A DNA stretch of 64,000 bases from JALSRK01 sp964461995 (lineage in GTDB: Bacteria; Acidobacteriota; Terriglobia; Bryobacterales; Bryobacteraceae). A program made the position numbers and the translations under genes. Under the pieces are notes generated by a model. The model worked only from the letters and a program-made list of their open reading frames with translations. It ran no database searches and was not told where the DNA came from. The stretch is taken from contig CAYWXL010000012.1 in NCBI GenBank assembly GCA_964461995.1, positions 1 through 64,000 of the forward strand, written 5' to 3'. How positions within the stretch are numbered: position 1 is the stretch's first letter; each line of letters opens with the position of its first letter. Shown piece after piece: positions 8,651 to 17,412 of the stretch.

Positions 8651-9835
8651 CTAGAACCTGCCGGTGAGCAGGCGCTCCATCGCGCCCGCGCCGAGGCGGC
8701 CGGCGGCGGCGACCGCACCCACGGCAAGCAAGACTCCCGTCCCGAGCACGATCACCGCCTCGGAAGCGAGCACCGCCGCGATGCGGGAGCGCGCCCCGCC
8801 AATGCGCATCATCGTCTGGAGCTGGCGGCGCCGCAGGCGGATCGAGAGCATGAAGACCAGCGCCGTGGCAGCCAGCGTGGCCGCAGCGACGGCTGCCAGC
8901 GCACCTGTGACGTAGCCCTGCACGCGGAAGACAGTAGTCATCAATTCGCCGAGCACCTTCTGCGGGCGCACCAATTGCAGCGGCTCGTCCGAGGTCTGGT
9001 AGCGGCCGAGCAGGAGGGCGGCGGCTTTCTGGTCACGGGGCACGAGGATGACGGCAGTGATCGGGAAGGTCTCCGGATCGCCGTGGAAGTGGAACGACGA
9101 GAGATTCTCCGGGGTGACCTCGTTGTACTCGACCACCGAGGCGTTCCCGATCACGAGGTTGCCCCGGCGCTCCAGCACCGCGCCGGCGGCTTCGGGCGAG
9201 GAGAGATCCTGGTGCCCGTGGGCCAGTCCCTCGATGAGCCAGGCGGTCTTGACGTCCACGAAGATTGCCCGGTCGTCCGGCGTGCCGGACGGAGCGAGGA
9301 CGCCGGTGACGCGCATCTTCAGCGGATAGACTCCGGCGAGGCTGAAGGCGCTCTCTGGAGAGGAGACGACCGAGCCACCGGGCTCGAGGCCGCGGCGGGC
9401 GGCGACTTCGGCTCCGACGACGCAATCGCCCAACCGCGTCATCAGACCGCCATCGGCTACGCGGAGGCCGCGAAAGCTGAAGTATTCGATGGTGGTTCCG
9501 ACGATGGGATCGGGTCCCGCGTGGAAGCGCACGTACAGAGGGATCGGGGTGGCGAGATTCGAGGCGGCCCGGGCGGCTTGCCGGTATTCGATCCGCGGGG
9601 GCACAGTGCGCCGGAAGTAGAGCGAGTTCAGCACCAGGTCGATGGGACTGCCTTTGGCGCCGAGCAGCAGCGGCGTAGAGGCGGCGCGGCTGCGGAGATG
9701 ACTGTCGGCCCGGCGGACGAGCGTGCGCAAACCCAACGGCAGGGCCAGGACGACGGCGATCGCGGCGACGAGGACGCCGGTGGTGAGCTTGTTGCGCGCG
9801 AGATATCGAGTGGCCAGATAGAGCGCGTGCCTCAT
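8651..9835 (-). CDS. FtsX/MacB-type ABC transporter permease
   Basis: A 394-residue membrane protein with one N-terminal transmembrane helix (about residues 19-38), a large periplasmic domain, and a C-terminal group of three helices (about 300-390) with RRRQLQTMMRIGGARSRI between them, the FtsX-type organisation. Such permeases work with an ATPase of the LolD/MacB family in lipoprotein release, efflux or signalling by conformational coupling. No ATP-binding subunit is encoded next to it in this window. The stop codon is 12 bases from the convergent VWFA gene. Confidence 0.82.
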   Translation of the reverse strand: MRHALYLATRYLARNKLTTGVLVAAIAVVLALPLGLRTLVRRADSHLRSRAASTPLLLGAKGSPIDLVLNSLYFRRTVPPRIEYRQAARAASNLATPIPLYVRFHAGPDPIVGTTIEYFSFRGLRVADGGLMTRLGDCVVGAEVAARRGLEPGGSVVSSPESAFSLAGVYPLKMRVTGVLAPSGTPDDRAIFVDVKTAWLIEGLAHGHQDLSSPEAAGAVLERRGNLVIGNASVVEYNEVTPENLSSFHFHGDPETFPITAVILVPRDQKAAALLLGRYQTSDEPLQLVRPQKVLGELMTTVFRVQGYVTGALAAVAAATLAATALVFMLSIRLRRRQLQTMMRIGGARSRIAAVLASEAVIVLGTGVLLAVGAVAAAGRLGAGAMERLLTGRF

Positions 9836-9998
9836 AGCCGGGGGAATCCTTCAGAACGGCGGGCGCCGCGGCTTCTCTCCGCTGAGCGGTTCATGACCGG
9901 CCGGCCAGACACAACCATCGATGGAGAGGCGCGTTTTCTCTGTAAAGACGCGCAGGGTACGGAGGTTTCAGGAATCCGAATTGCGGAACCGCGGTCTT

Positions 9999-10218
9999 TC
10001 ACAGCAGCGCAACGAATTCTTCCACCGACAGCCCGGCTTCTTTGATCAAGGTCCGCAGCGTTCCTTTGGCGAGGACCCGGTGGTTCGGAATCGACAGCCG
10101 CCGGTGCGGGTTTCTTCTCGCGCAGGAGAATGTGGCTCCCGCGCTGCCTGTCCACCTCGTATCCGGCCCGGGTGAATGCCTTCACCGCTTCGCGGCCGGA
10201 GACCGCCGGCAGTTTCAC
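9999..10218 (-). pseudogene. hicA: hicA-like mRNA interferase toxin, frameshifted
   Basis: HicA toxins cleave mRNA and are silenced by HicB. The first frame from a GTG at 10218 reads MKLPAVSGREAVKAF, then RQRGSHILLREKK, the HicA start and its GSH(I/V)L catalytic His segment. The rest of HicA (RRLSIPNHRVLAKG followed by LIKEAGLSVEEFVALL and a stop at 9999) is in the next frame. Removing one base from the T-run at 10111-10113 (AAGAAACCC on the coding strand) restores a normal 72-residue HicA with KNPHRR at the junction. Without correction the frame runs on to 9832 as a meaningless tail. Its start overlaps the hicB stop. Inactivated toxin or a single-base sequencing error. Confidence 0.85.
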
Positions 10219-10430
10219 GCCGCCGGCACCTCGATGATCTCCTGTTCGACACCCGGCGGGACGGGCTCACCGTGCTCGCGAAGACTCTCCAAGTACAGCG
10301 AGATGGCTTCCCGTATGTTTCCTCGGGCTTCTTCGCGGGTCCGGCCCTGGGAAACGCACCCGGGCAGAGCTGGACACGTGACCACGAACATGCCGTCTTC
10401 GTCCCGCTCGATGTATACCCGATACTTCAT
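10215..10430 (-). CDS. hicB: HicB family antitoxin
   Basis: A 71-residue HicB-type antitoxin with the partial RNase-H-like fold: YRVYIERDEDGMFVVTCPALPGCVSQG, then TREEARGNIREAISLYLESL. It should bind and neutralise HicA. There is no C-terminal DNA-binding domain at this length, so autoregulation would need another factor. The stop overlaps the hicA start (GTGA), giving the order hicB-hicA in one transcript. Another HicB-like reading frame lies 17 bases upstream. Confidence 0.88.
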   Translation of the reverse strand: MKYRVYIERDEDGMFVVTCPALPGCVSQGRTREEARGNIREAISLYLESLREHGEPVPPGVEQEIIEVPAA

Positions 10431-10447
10431 TGCCGATTCTCATTCCA

Positions 10448-10642
10448 TCATACTGGCGCGAGGCGGAACGGCACGCTCGCCCGGGGCCCTTGGCAACGCA
10501 GCTCCAACGCTTCCCGAAAAGTGGTCAGCGCCTCTTCAGGGTTGCGCCTCTGGCTGGCCATGTTCACTTCCAGACACTGTGCCGCCAACCAGTCCCCCTC
10601 GCGGCTGATCGCGGCGTGGAACCGCTTCTTCATCGGCTTCAT
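10448..10642 (-). CDS. Second HicB-like small protein
   Basis: A 64-residue frame just upstream of hicB. It reads KKRFHAAISREGDWLAAQCLEVNMASQ, then NPEEALTTFREALEL, matching the HicB-like pattern of an EG-W-A-CLE strand followed by an EEAL-N-REALEL helix. Start codons at 10642 and 10633 are both possible; no clear ribosome binding site separates them. No hicA partner was found in the 275 bases upstream, so it is either an orphan antitoxin or a co-transcribed partner of the hicBA pair. It could also regulate another HicA elsewhere in the genome. Confidence 0.65.
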   Translation of the reverse strand: MKPMKKRFHAAISREGDWLAAQCLEVNMASQRRNPEEALTTFREALELRCQGPRASVPFRLAPV

Positions 10643-10917
10643 TTTATGTCACGCGCCGGGGTGCTCGACGAGGGGCAATAGAGGCTGGTCCTTTGTTCGA
10701 ATCACGGAGTGGCTCATGACCGGCTCACTGGCCACGACGGCCGATGAAACACGCTTGCGCTAGAGAGAGGCTGCGGGCCGGGCCCGGCTATTGACACACT
10801 AGCACGCCTGGACGCCGCAGCCGGCGGGCGTGATAAAGTACATTGCGGTGTGCCAAGGGGAGCCGGCGGCCGGCGGGAACGCGGCGGCCGCACTCTGGTC
10901 ACAAGGAGGTCGAACGA

Positions 10918-12486
10918 ATGCGGATTTCTTCGAGAAGCTGGACTCTGCTGGCCGGCGCGATGGCGCTCGCGACGCTGGCGGCCGCGCCGCTCGCGGCTCA
11001 GAAGGATTCCCGGCCCAATATTCTCTTCATCTTCACCGACGATCATGCCTATCAGGCAATCAGCGCGTACGGTTCCAAGATCAACCACACGCCGAACATC
11101 GACCGCCTGGCGCGTGAGGGTATGCTGTTCCGCAACGCCCTGGTGACGAACTCGATCTGCGCGCCGAGCCGGGCGGTGATCCAGACGGGCAAGTATAGCC
11201 ACTTGAACGGCGTCATCAACAACCGCGTCGTTTTCGACGGCTCGCAGCAGACCTTCCCGAAGCTGCTGCAGAAGGCCGGCTACCAGACGGTGATCTTCGG
11301 CAAGTGGCACCTGAAGAGCGAACCGCAAGGCTTCGACGTGTGGAAGGTGCTGCGGGGGCAGGGGCATTACTACAACCCTGATTTCCGCGTGCCCGGGGGT
11401 CCGGACGTCCGCATCGAGGGCTACGCCACCGACATCATCACCGACATGACGCTGGACTGGCTGAAAAACCAGCGTGATCCGAATCGGCCGTTCTTGATCA
11501 TGTGTCAGCACAAGGCGCCGCATCGGAACTGGATGCCGCCGCCCGAGTACCTGACGCTTTACGACGGCGTCGAGATCTGGGAGCCGCCGACGCTGTTCGA
11601 CGACTATTCCGACCGCGCCAGCCCGGCGCGCGAGCAGGAGATGGAGATCGCCCGGCACATGAGGGACGTCGCCGATCTCAAGCTGATCTCCCTGCTCGAA
11701 GCCAAGGAGCGCGGCGAGAAGCTGCCGGGCGTCTTCGCCCGCATGACCGAGGAGCAGATGCGCATGTGGGACGCGGCCTACGGGCCGAAGAACGAGGCCT
11801 TCTACAAGGCCAACCTCACCGGCCGGGCTCTGGTGCGGTGGAAGTATCAGCGCTACATCAAGGACTACCTGCGGTGCATCGCCTCGGTGGACGCCAATGT
11901 CGGCCGGCTGCTGCGGTATCTCGACGTTTCCGGGCTGGCGAAGAACACGGTGGTGGTCTACAGCTCGGACCAGGGGTTCTATTTGGGCGAGCACGGCTGG
12001 TTCGACAAGCGGTGGATGTACAAGGAATCCTTGCGAACGCCGTTGATCATCCGCTGGCCTGGGGTGACGAAGCCCGGCAGCGTGGACACGCACCTTGTGT
12101 CGAACATCGACCTGCCGGAGACCTTCCTGGAGATCGCGGGCGTGCCGGTTCCCGACGACATGCAGGGTCGCAGCCTGGTGCCGCTGCTCAAGGGCGAGTA
12201 CGTGCCGGACTGGCGGAAGAGTTTCTACTACCACTACTACGAGGGTCCGCCAGCGGTGCACAAAGTGGCGCGGCACTATGGCGTGCGGACGGCCACCCAC
12301 AAGCTGATCTACTACTACCAGAAGGACGAGTGGGAGCTGTTCGACCTGGAGCTGGATCCGCACGAGCTGCATAACGTCTACAACGACCCGCGCTACGCCC
12401 GGATCGTCAAGGAGCTGAAAGCCGAACTCAAGCGGCTGCGCGAGGAGCTGAAGGTGCCGGAAGTGGATCCGGACCTGCAGCAGTGA
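10918..12486 (+). CDS. Exported sulfatase
   Basis: A 522-residue exported sulfatase. The signal peptide covers about residues 1-27, metal ligands are Asp41-Asp42 in PNILFIFTDDHAYQ, and the formylglycine motif is CAPSR with Cys81. GKWHLK and SSDQGFYLGEHGWFDKRWMYKESLR motifs follow, as in mammalian-type iduronate/heparan and bacterial polysaccharide sulfatases. The ATG at 10918 has a perfect AGGAGGT seven bases upstream, so the longer frame from 10843 is rejected. It is only distantly like the other sulfatase in this window (1090-2481), so they are not recent duplicates. The substrate is unknown. Confidence 0.93.
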   Translation: MRISSRSWTLLAGAMALATLAAAPLAAQKDSRPNILFIFTDDHAYQAISAYGSKINHTPNIDRLAREGMLFRNALVTNSICAPSRAVIQTGKYSHLNGVINNRVVFDGSQQTFPKLLQKAGYQTVIFGKWHLKSEPQGFDVWKVLRGQGHYYNPDFRVPGGPDVRIEGYATDIITDMTLDWLKNQRDPNRPFLIMCQHKAPHRNWMPPPEYLTLYDGVEIWEPPTLFDDYSDRASPAREQEMEIARHMRDVADLKLISLLEAKERGEKLPGVFARMTEEQMRMWDAAYGPKNEAFYKANLTGRALVRWKYQRYIKDYLRCIASVDANVGRLLRYLDVSGLAKNTVVVYSSDQGFYLGEHGWFDKRWMYKESLRTPLIIRWPGVTKPGSVDTHLVSNIDLPETFLEIAGVPVPDDMQGRSLVPLLKGEYVPDWRKSFYYHYYEGPPAVHKVARHYGVRTATHKLIYYYQKDEWELFDLELDPHELHNVYNDPRYARIVKELKAELKRLREELKVPEVDPDLQQ

Positions 12487-12499
12487 GCCGCGCGGGGCT

Positions 12500-13558
12500 T
12501 CAGCAGATCCGCGGAAGCAGCTCGCCTACCGGCATTGGGACGACGCGGCTAGCCCCGATGCCGGTGTGGAGCGCCACGGTCCCGGGATGTTCGGCGGTGA
12601 TGCGGCCGATCACCTGAGCGTCGCGTCCTAACGGGTGGGCGCGCATGCGCTCGAGGATGGCCGGGGCGGCGCCGGGGTCCACCACGGCGAGGAGCTTGCC
12701 TTCGTTGGCCACGGTCAGCGGGTCGAGGCCCAGAAGCTCACAGGCCGCCTCAACTTCCGCCCGGACGGGGATCTTCTCTTCATCGAGCAAGACGCCCTTG
12801 CCGGCCGCCGCGGCGATCTCGTTCAAGGCCGCCGCCACGCCGCCCCGGGTGGGGTCGCGCATCAGGCGCACGGCGGCGGGCGTCTCGAGGATGGTCCCGG
12901 CGAGGGTGTGAAGCGCTGCGGTGTCGCTCTCGATGCGGGTGCCGAACTCGAGGCCCTCGCGGACGCTGAGCACGGCGATCCCATGGTCGCCGATGGCGCC
13001 GCTCAGGATGACGGCGTCGCCGGGCTCGATCCGCCCGGGGCCGAGCTGGACGCCTTCGGGGACGAGGCCGATGCCGGCGGTGGTGATGTAGCAGCCGTCG
13101 CCGTGGCCTTTGTCCACGACCTTCGTATCGCCGGTGACGATTTCGACGCCGGCCTGGCGCGCGGCGGCAGCCATGCGCTGGACGAGGCCGCCCAGCTCTT
13201 CCATGGGGAAGCCTTCCTCGACGAGGAAAGCGGCGCTGAGGAAGAGGGGGCGGGCGCCGGCCATGGCCAGGTCGTTGATGGTTCCGTTCACGGCCAGTTC
13301 GCCGATGGAGCCGCCGGGGAAGACGAGCGGGCGCACGACGTAGGCGTCGGTGGAGAAGGCCAGGCTCGCGCCGCCGGCGGCGACTACTGCGGAGTCGCCC
13401 AAAGCTTCCAGCGCGCTGTTGCGGAAAGCCGGCAGGAAAAGCTGCTGGATCAAATCGGCGGTGAGCTGGCCGCCGCTGCCGTGACCGAGGACGACGTTCG
13501 GGTAAGAGCGCAGCGGCAGCGGGCAGCTCCATTTGCCGGGATCGAAGTTGCGGGCCAT
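12500..13558 (-). CDS. hypE: Hydrogenase maturation protein HypE (thiocyanate-forming)
   Basis: HypE dehydrates a carbamoyl group received from HypF on its C-terminal cysteine to thiocyanate, the source of the CN ligands of the NiFe-hydrogenase active site. The 352-residue protein shows the PurM-like fold: LGHGSGGQLTADLIQQLFLPAF at the start, FSTDAYVV, GDTKVVDKGHGDGCYITTAG, MRDPTRGGVAAALNEIA, and the diagnostic C-terminal PRIC with its terminal Cys. The frame is open to 13798, but the ATG at 13558 lies just after the hypD stop and gives the normal length. Last gene of the hypABCDE operon. HypF, its carbamoyl donor, is not in the window. Confidence 0.96.
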   Translation of the reverse strand: MARNFDPGKWSCPLPLRSYPNVVLGHGSGGQLTADLIQQLFLPAFRNSALEALGDSAVVAAGGASLAFSTDAYVVRPLVFPGGSIGELAVNGTINDLAMAGARPLFLSAAFLVEEGFPMEELGGLVQRMAAAARQAGVEIVTGDTKVVDKGHGDGCYITTAGIGLVPEGVQLGPGRIEPGDAVILSGAIGDHGIAVLSVREGLEFGTRIESDTAALHTLAGTILETPAAVRLMRDPTRGGVAAALNEIAAAAGKGVLLDEEKIPVRAEVEAACELLGLDPLTVANEGKLLAVVDPGAAPAILERMRAHPLGRDAQVIGRITAEHPGTVALHTGIGASRVVPMPVGELLPRIC

Positions 13559-13563
13559 AGCGG

Positions 13564-14667
13564 TCAACGAACGGGATCGGCGGCGCGCCTCCCGTAATTG
13601 TAGTAGGCGGCGCAGGCGCCTTCGCTCGAAACCATAGTCGCTCCCAGAGGCGTGCGGGGCGTGCACTCCTTGCCGAAGGCGGGGCAGTCGGTGGGTTTGA
13701 TGGCGCCCTGCAGTACCTCGCCGCTGCGGCAGAGGGGGGATTCCTGCACAGTGAGTTCGCCGACCGCGAAGCGGTGCTCGGCGTCGAAGTCGCGCCATTC
13801 GGGCCGCAAGCGCCAGCCGCTGGCGGGGATGAGGCCGATGCCGCGCCAGTTGCGGTCCGTCACTTCGAAGACCTCATCGAGGAGCTTCTGCGCGGCCAGG
13901 TTGCCGTCCCGGGTGACCGCCCGGGCGTAAGCGTTCTCCACGCGGGCCTCGCCGCGCTCGAGTTGCGCCACGGCGCGGCGGATGCCGTCGAGCAGGTCCA
14001 CCGGTTCGAAGCCGGCCACGACGATCGGCACGCGGTAGCGGTCGGCGAGGGGGAGATACTGCCGGTAACCCATCACGGTGCAGACGTGGCCGGCGGCAAG
14101 GAACGCCTGGACGCGGTTGTTCTGGGCCTGCAAGATCGCTTCGATTGCCGGCGGCACCAGCACGTGGGAGACGAGTAGCGAGAAGTTGCGGAGACCTTCG
14201 CGGCGGGCGGCCTTGACAGCCATGGCGTTGGCCGGTGCGGTGGTCTCGAAACCGACAGCGAAGAAGACGACCTCGCGGCCGGGGTTCTCCCGCGCCAGGC
14301 GGAGGGCGTCGAGGGGCGAATAGACGACGCGCACGTCGGCGCCCTCGCTCTTGACCTGGAAGAGGTCCTTGGAGCTGCCCGGCACGCGGAGCATGTCGCC
14401 GAAGGAGCAGAAGACGACGCCGGGCTGGGCGGCGATGGCCACCGCCTTGTCGATCAGCTCCAGCGGCGTGACGCAGACCGGGCAGCCCGGACCGTGCACG
14501 AGCTCGATCCCGGGCGGTAGCACCTGGTCGATGCCGGTGCGGATGATGGAGTGGGTCTGGCCGCCGCAGACCTCCATGATGGTCCAGGGGCGGGTGGCCA
14601 GCCGCTCGATCTCGCGGAGCAGGCCGCGGGCGATGGCGGCGTCCCGGTATTCGGCAAGGTGTTTCAT
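13564..14667 (-). CDS. hypD: Hydrogenase maturation protein HypD
   Basis: A 367-residue iron-sulfur scaffold protein that with HypC assembles the Fe(CN)2CO unit. The conserved cysteine motifs are all seen: EVCGGQTHSIIRTG near residue 34, HGPGCPVCVTPLE near 69-72, and the C-terminal cluster region CRSGEVLQG, TDCPAFGKECTPRTPLG and EGACAAYYNYGR, which bind the [4Fe-4S] cluster. ATG start at 14667, 24 bases after the hypC stop. Confidence 0.97.
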   Translation of the reverse strand: MKHLAEYRDAAIARGLLREIERLATRPWTIMEVCGGQTHSIIRTGIDQVLPPGIELVHGPGCPVCVTPLELIDKAVAIAAQPGVVFCSFGDMLRVPGSSKDLFQVKSEGADVRVVYSPLDALRLARENPGREVVFFAVGFETTAPANAMAVKAARREGLRNFSLLVSHVLVPPAIEAILQAQNNRVQAFLAAGHVCTVMGYRQYLPLADRYRVPIVVAGFEPVDLLDGIRRAVAQLERGEARVENAYARAVTRDGNLAAQKLLDEVFEVTDRNWRGIGLIPASGWRLRPEWRDFDAEHRFAVGELTVQESPLCRSGEVLQGAIKPTDCPAFGKECTPRTPLGATMVSSEGACAAYYNYGRRAADPVR

Positions 14668-14691
14668 GCCGGCGGACCTCCCTGAAAGCGC

Positions 14692-14970
14692 TCACCCGGA
14701 CGGCGCGCCGCCGTCCCTGTCGCCGGAGTTCCACTCCGGGCCGTCCAGCTCGCCCATCTCCCGCAAGGCGGCGAGCGTCTCTTCGGCGGCCTTTTCGTCC
14801 ACCTTGCTGATAGCGAAGCCGACATGGACGATGGCGTAGTCTCCCAGGTCGGCCTCGGGCAGATACTCAAGGCAGACTTCTTTGACGATGCCGCCGAAGT
14901 TGAGTTTGCCCATCCGCAGGCCGTCTTTCTCGTAAATTTCTTCGATGCGGCCAGGTACGGCTAGACACAT
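14692..14970 (-). CDS. hypC: Hydrogenase assembly chaperone HypC/HupF
   Basis: A small (92-residue) chaperone that carries the Fe(CN)2CO group with HypD and delivers it to the hydrogenase large subunit. It begins MCLAVPGRI, with the essential Cys2, and contains the OB-fold strands VKEVCLEYLPEADLGDYAIVHVG. The frame is open to 15129, but Cys2 must follow the start, fixing the ATG at 14970; GGGAGGT lies four bases upstream. The start overlaps the end of hypB by 10 bases. The C-terminal tail of about 15 residues after the conserved region is Gly/Asp-rich and not conserved in the family. Confidence 0.96.
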   Translation of the reverse strand: MCLAVPGRIEEIYEKDGLRMGKLNFGGIVKEVCLEYLPEADLGDYAIVHVGFAISKVDEKAAEETLAALREMGELDGPEWNSGDRDGGAPSG

Positions 14971-15650
14971 GGGACCTCCCTTTCGGTGAGGAAGCGCCGC
15001 CGGGCCTCGGAGAGGTGTTCCAGCCAGGCGTCCTGGCCGGCTCCGGTTTTGGCCGAGGTTTCGATGACGGCGGCGTCCGGGCAGACGGCCCGGATGTTGC
15101 GCAGGGCGGCTTCGCGGTCGAATTCGCACGGGCCGGCGAGGTCGATCTTGGAGATGAGCACGGCGTCGGCGGAATGAAACAGCGCCGGGTACTTGAGGGG
15201 CTTGTCCTCGCCCTCGGCGACGGAGAGGATCACCGCCCGCAGCCCCTCGCCGAGGTCGTAGTTAGCCGGGCAAACGAGGTTGCCGACGTTCTCGATGAAG
15301 AGGTAATCGAAGGTTCCGAGGTCCCAGCCCCGGAGGCGCTGGGCGATCATGGCGGCGTCGAGGTGGCAGGCGCCGTGAGTTTCGATCTGGCGCACCGGGT
15401 GTCCGGCGGCAGCAAGGCGGCGGGCGTCATTGTCGGTCTCAACGTCGCCGGCGATGACCGCGGCCGGGACGGCAGCCGTAGCGAGCCTCCGCAACGTTTC
15501 CACAAGCAGCGAGGTCTTGCCCGCTCCCGGCGAAGAGACCAGATTGACGGCGAGCACGCCCGCCCGGCGGAACTCCTCACGCAGCGCCCGCGCCCGGCGG
15601 TCGTTTTCGCTGAGAACGCTCTTGCGGATTTCCAGGATTCGCGTCGGCAT
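14961..15650 (-). CDS. hypB: Hydrogenase nickel incorporation GTPase HypB
   Basis: A GTPase that works with HypA to insert nickel into the NiFe-hydrogenase large subunit. The 229-residue protein has the P-loop SSPGAGKTS (Lys45), GDVETDNDARRL, the metal-site region ETHGACHLDA, FIENVGNLVCPANYDLGE, and the SKIDL guanine-specificity motif. It lacks the His-rich or CXXCGC N-terminal nickel-storage extension found in some HypB proteins, so it is the short form. Confidence 0.96.
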   Translation of the reverse strand: MPTRILEIRKSVLSENDRRARALREEFRRAGVLAVNLVSSPGAGKTSLLVETLRRLATAAVPAAVIAGDVETDNDARRLAAAGHPVRQIETHGACHLDAAMIAQRLRGWDLGTFDYLFIENVGNLVCPANYDLGEGLRAVILSVAEGEDKPLKYPALFHSADAVLISKIDLAGPCEFDREAALRNIRAVCPDAAVIETSAKTGAGQDAWLEHLSEARRRFLTEREVPCV

Positions 15651-15677
15651 AGTCCAGCCCCTCGCAGACCGCGGCCT

Positions 15678-16025
15678 CTAGTTCTCGATCTCCATCGCCG
15701 CGAGCTCGATTTCGCGTCCCTGGCGCAACTGGCCCCCGGCGGTCCCACAAGCGGGACAGTACATCAATTGTACGCTTTCGGGCTCGACGTCGCGCTCGCA
15801 TTGCGGGCAGCGGATCAAGACCGGGACCGGTTCGATGACGAGGCGCGAGCCATCGAGGATCGTGTCCCGGCAGGCCGCTTCATAGCCCAAGCGCAGCGCT
15901 TCCTCGACGACGCCGCTCAGGGCGCCGAGGCGCAGGCGCACTTCCCGGACCCTTCGGGCGCCCTTGGCCCGGGCGGCCTCCTCGGCCATCCGCACCAATT
16001 CTTGCGCTATGGAGAGCTCATGCAC
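15678..16025 (-). CDS. hypA: Hydrogenase maturation nickel metallochaperone HypA
   Basis: Delivers nickel to the hydrogenase large subunit in partnership with HypB. The 115-residue protein begins MHELSIAQ with the nickel-binding His2 and carries the structural zinc site CPQC...CPAC. The GTG start at 16025 is set by the invariant MHEL; the ribosome binding site is weak. First gene of the hyp operon, divergent from the DUF3179 gene with a 217-base intergenic region that must hold both promoters. Confidence 0.95.
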   Translation of the reverse strand: MHELSIAQELVRMAEEAARAKGARRVREVRLRLGALSGVVEEALRLGYEAACRDTILDGSRLVIEPVPVLIRCPQCERDVEPESVQLMYCPACGTAGGQLRQGREIELAAMEIEN

Positions 16026-16242
16026 CGGGGTACTCTGTCTGCCTCCAGTGTGGCAGGCGCCTCCCGCGGGAGCAACGGGCCCGCGGAACGAGTGGCCGCT
16101 GCCGAGACGCTATTGTTCTCCGTCCGCGCCGGGATCGGGCAGAATGTGAGGCGGGGCGCCCGCTCCGGAATGGGCGCTTCCCGCCTCCGGGCGGAGGCCG
16201 GGGTGACCATTCCCGCCTGCGGAGCGAAGGTCCAAACGAGTC

Positions 16243-17367
16243 ATGACAATTCAGTGGGCGCAAATCGTGCTGGCTCTCGCCTTGGCCGGCAGTGGATGGG
16301 GACAGCTTCCCGAAGGGAACTGGCGGACAGACCTCTCGAAGCGGTCCATCGACCTCTCGGAGCTCCGCGCGGGCGGGCCGCCCAAGGACGGCATCCCGGC
16401 GATTGACGACCCGAAGTTCGTACCGTCCGGGGAAGCGGCGAAGTGGCTGGATAGGAAGGAACCCGTGCTGGTGGTCGAACGCCGGGGCGAGGCCCGCGCT
16501 TACCCGTTTCAGATCCTGATGTGGCACGAGCTGGTCAACGACGCGATCGGGGATCTGCCCATCCTGGTGAGCTATTGTCCGCTCTGCAACAGCGCCATCG
16601 TCTTCGATCGGCGGCTGGAGGGCGAGACTTACTCGTTCGGCGTCTCCGGGCTGCTCAGGGAAAGCGACATGGTAATGTACGACCGCGCGACCGATTCGCT
16701 CTGGCAGCAGGTGACCGGCGAGGCGATCGTTGGAACCTTGACGGGCAAGCGCCTGCGGGTGGTCCCGAGCCAGACAGTGGCGTTCGCCGACTTCGCCCGG
16801 GCGTTTCCGGACGGGAAGGTGCTGAGCCGGGAGACCGGCCACCGGCGCCCGTACGGCACGAATCCCTACGTGGGCTACGAGTTCGGGGAATTCCTTTTCA
16901 AGCCGAGCGTGCCGAAGGGCCTCAAAGCCCCGAAGGAGCGCATCGTGGTGGTGGAGGCCGGTGGTGAAGCGACGGCCTATTCGTTCGAACTGCTCCGGCG
17001 CGAGGGGGTTGTGGAAGGCGTTACTGGAGGCCTGCGTTATGTCGTGTTCCACCAGCGCGGCACGGTGACGCCGCTCGACCGCAGCCGGATCGCCGATTCG
17101 CGCGACGTGGGTTCGGTGGGCGTCTTCCTGCCGGAGGTGGACGACCGCCGGCTGACATTCCAGCGCAAGGGCGGCCGGATCCGGGACCGCGAGACAGGCA
17201 GCGAGTGGGACGTGCTGGGCTTCGCCGTCAAGGGGCCGCTGGCTGGAAAGCGTCTGGAGCCGGTCCCCCACGGCGTCTACTTCGCCTTCGCCTGGCTGAT
17301 CTTCAATCCAGAGACAAAGCTAGTGACAACAGCAGCTCAGGCGCGCGAGCGCGTCCGGTCACACTGA
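16243..17367 (+). CDS. DUF3179 domain-containing exported protein
   Basis: A 374-residue protein with a signal peptide (about residues 1-21) followed by one DUF3179 domain covering most of the chain. Diagnostic stretches include AYPFQILMWHELVND and LVSYCPLCNSAIVFDRR with a CPLC cysteine pair, and then SGLLRESDMVMYDR and LWQQVTGEAIVGTL. The function of the family is unknown; the conserved His and CxxC suggest metal or redox chemistry, but that is inference. Monocistronic and divergent from hypA. Confidence 0.88.
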   Translation: MTIQWAQIVLALALAGSGWGQLPEGNWRTDLSKRSIDLSELRAGGPPKDGIPAIDDPKFVPSGEAAKWLDRKEPVLVVERRGEARAYPFQILMWHELVNDAIGDLPILVSYCPLCNSAIVFDRRLEGETYSFGVSGLLRESDMVMYDRATDSLWQQVTGEAIVGTLTGKRLRVVPSQTVAFADFARAFPDGKVLSRETGHRRPYGTNPYVGYEFGEFLFKPSVPKGLKAPKERIVVVEAGGEATAYSFELLRREGVVEGVTGGLRYVVFHQRGTVTPLDRSRIADSRDVGSVGVFLPEVDDRRLTFQRKGGRIRDRETGSEWDVLGFAVKGPLAGKRLEPVPHGVYFAFAWLIFNPETKLVTTAAQARERVRSH

Positions 17368-17412
17368 GGCGCGCTCCCGGGACCTCGCGGCGCTACAATA
17401 CAACCAGAATCT

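Noticed and set aside
10791..10796. TTGACA as a promoter -35 for the second sulfatase
   Set aside because: No acceptable -10 at 16-19 bases; the nearest AT-rich hexamer is about 37 bases downstream.
10714..12372. 552-residue open frame opposite the second sulfatase
   Set aside because: The + strand encodes a clear sulfatase with signal peptide and CAPSR; the antisense frame is Arg/Pro/His/Gln-rich low-complexity sequence typical of GC-rich shadow frames.
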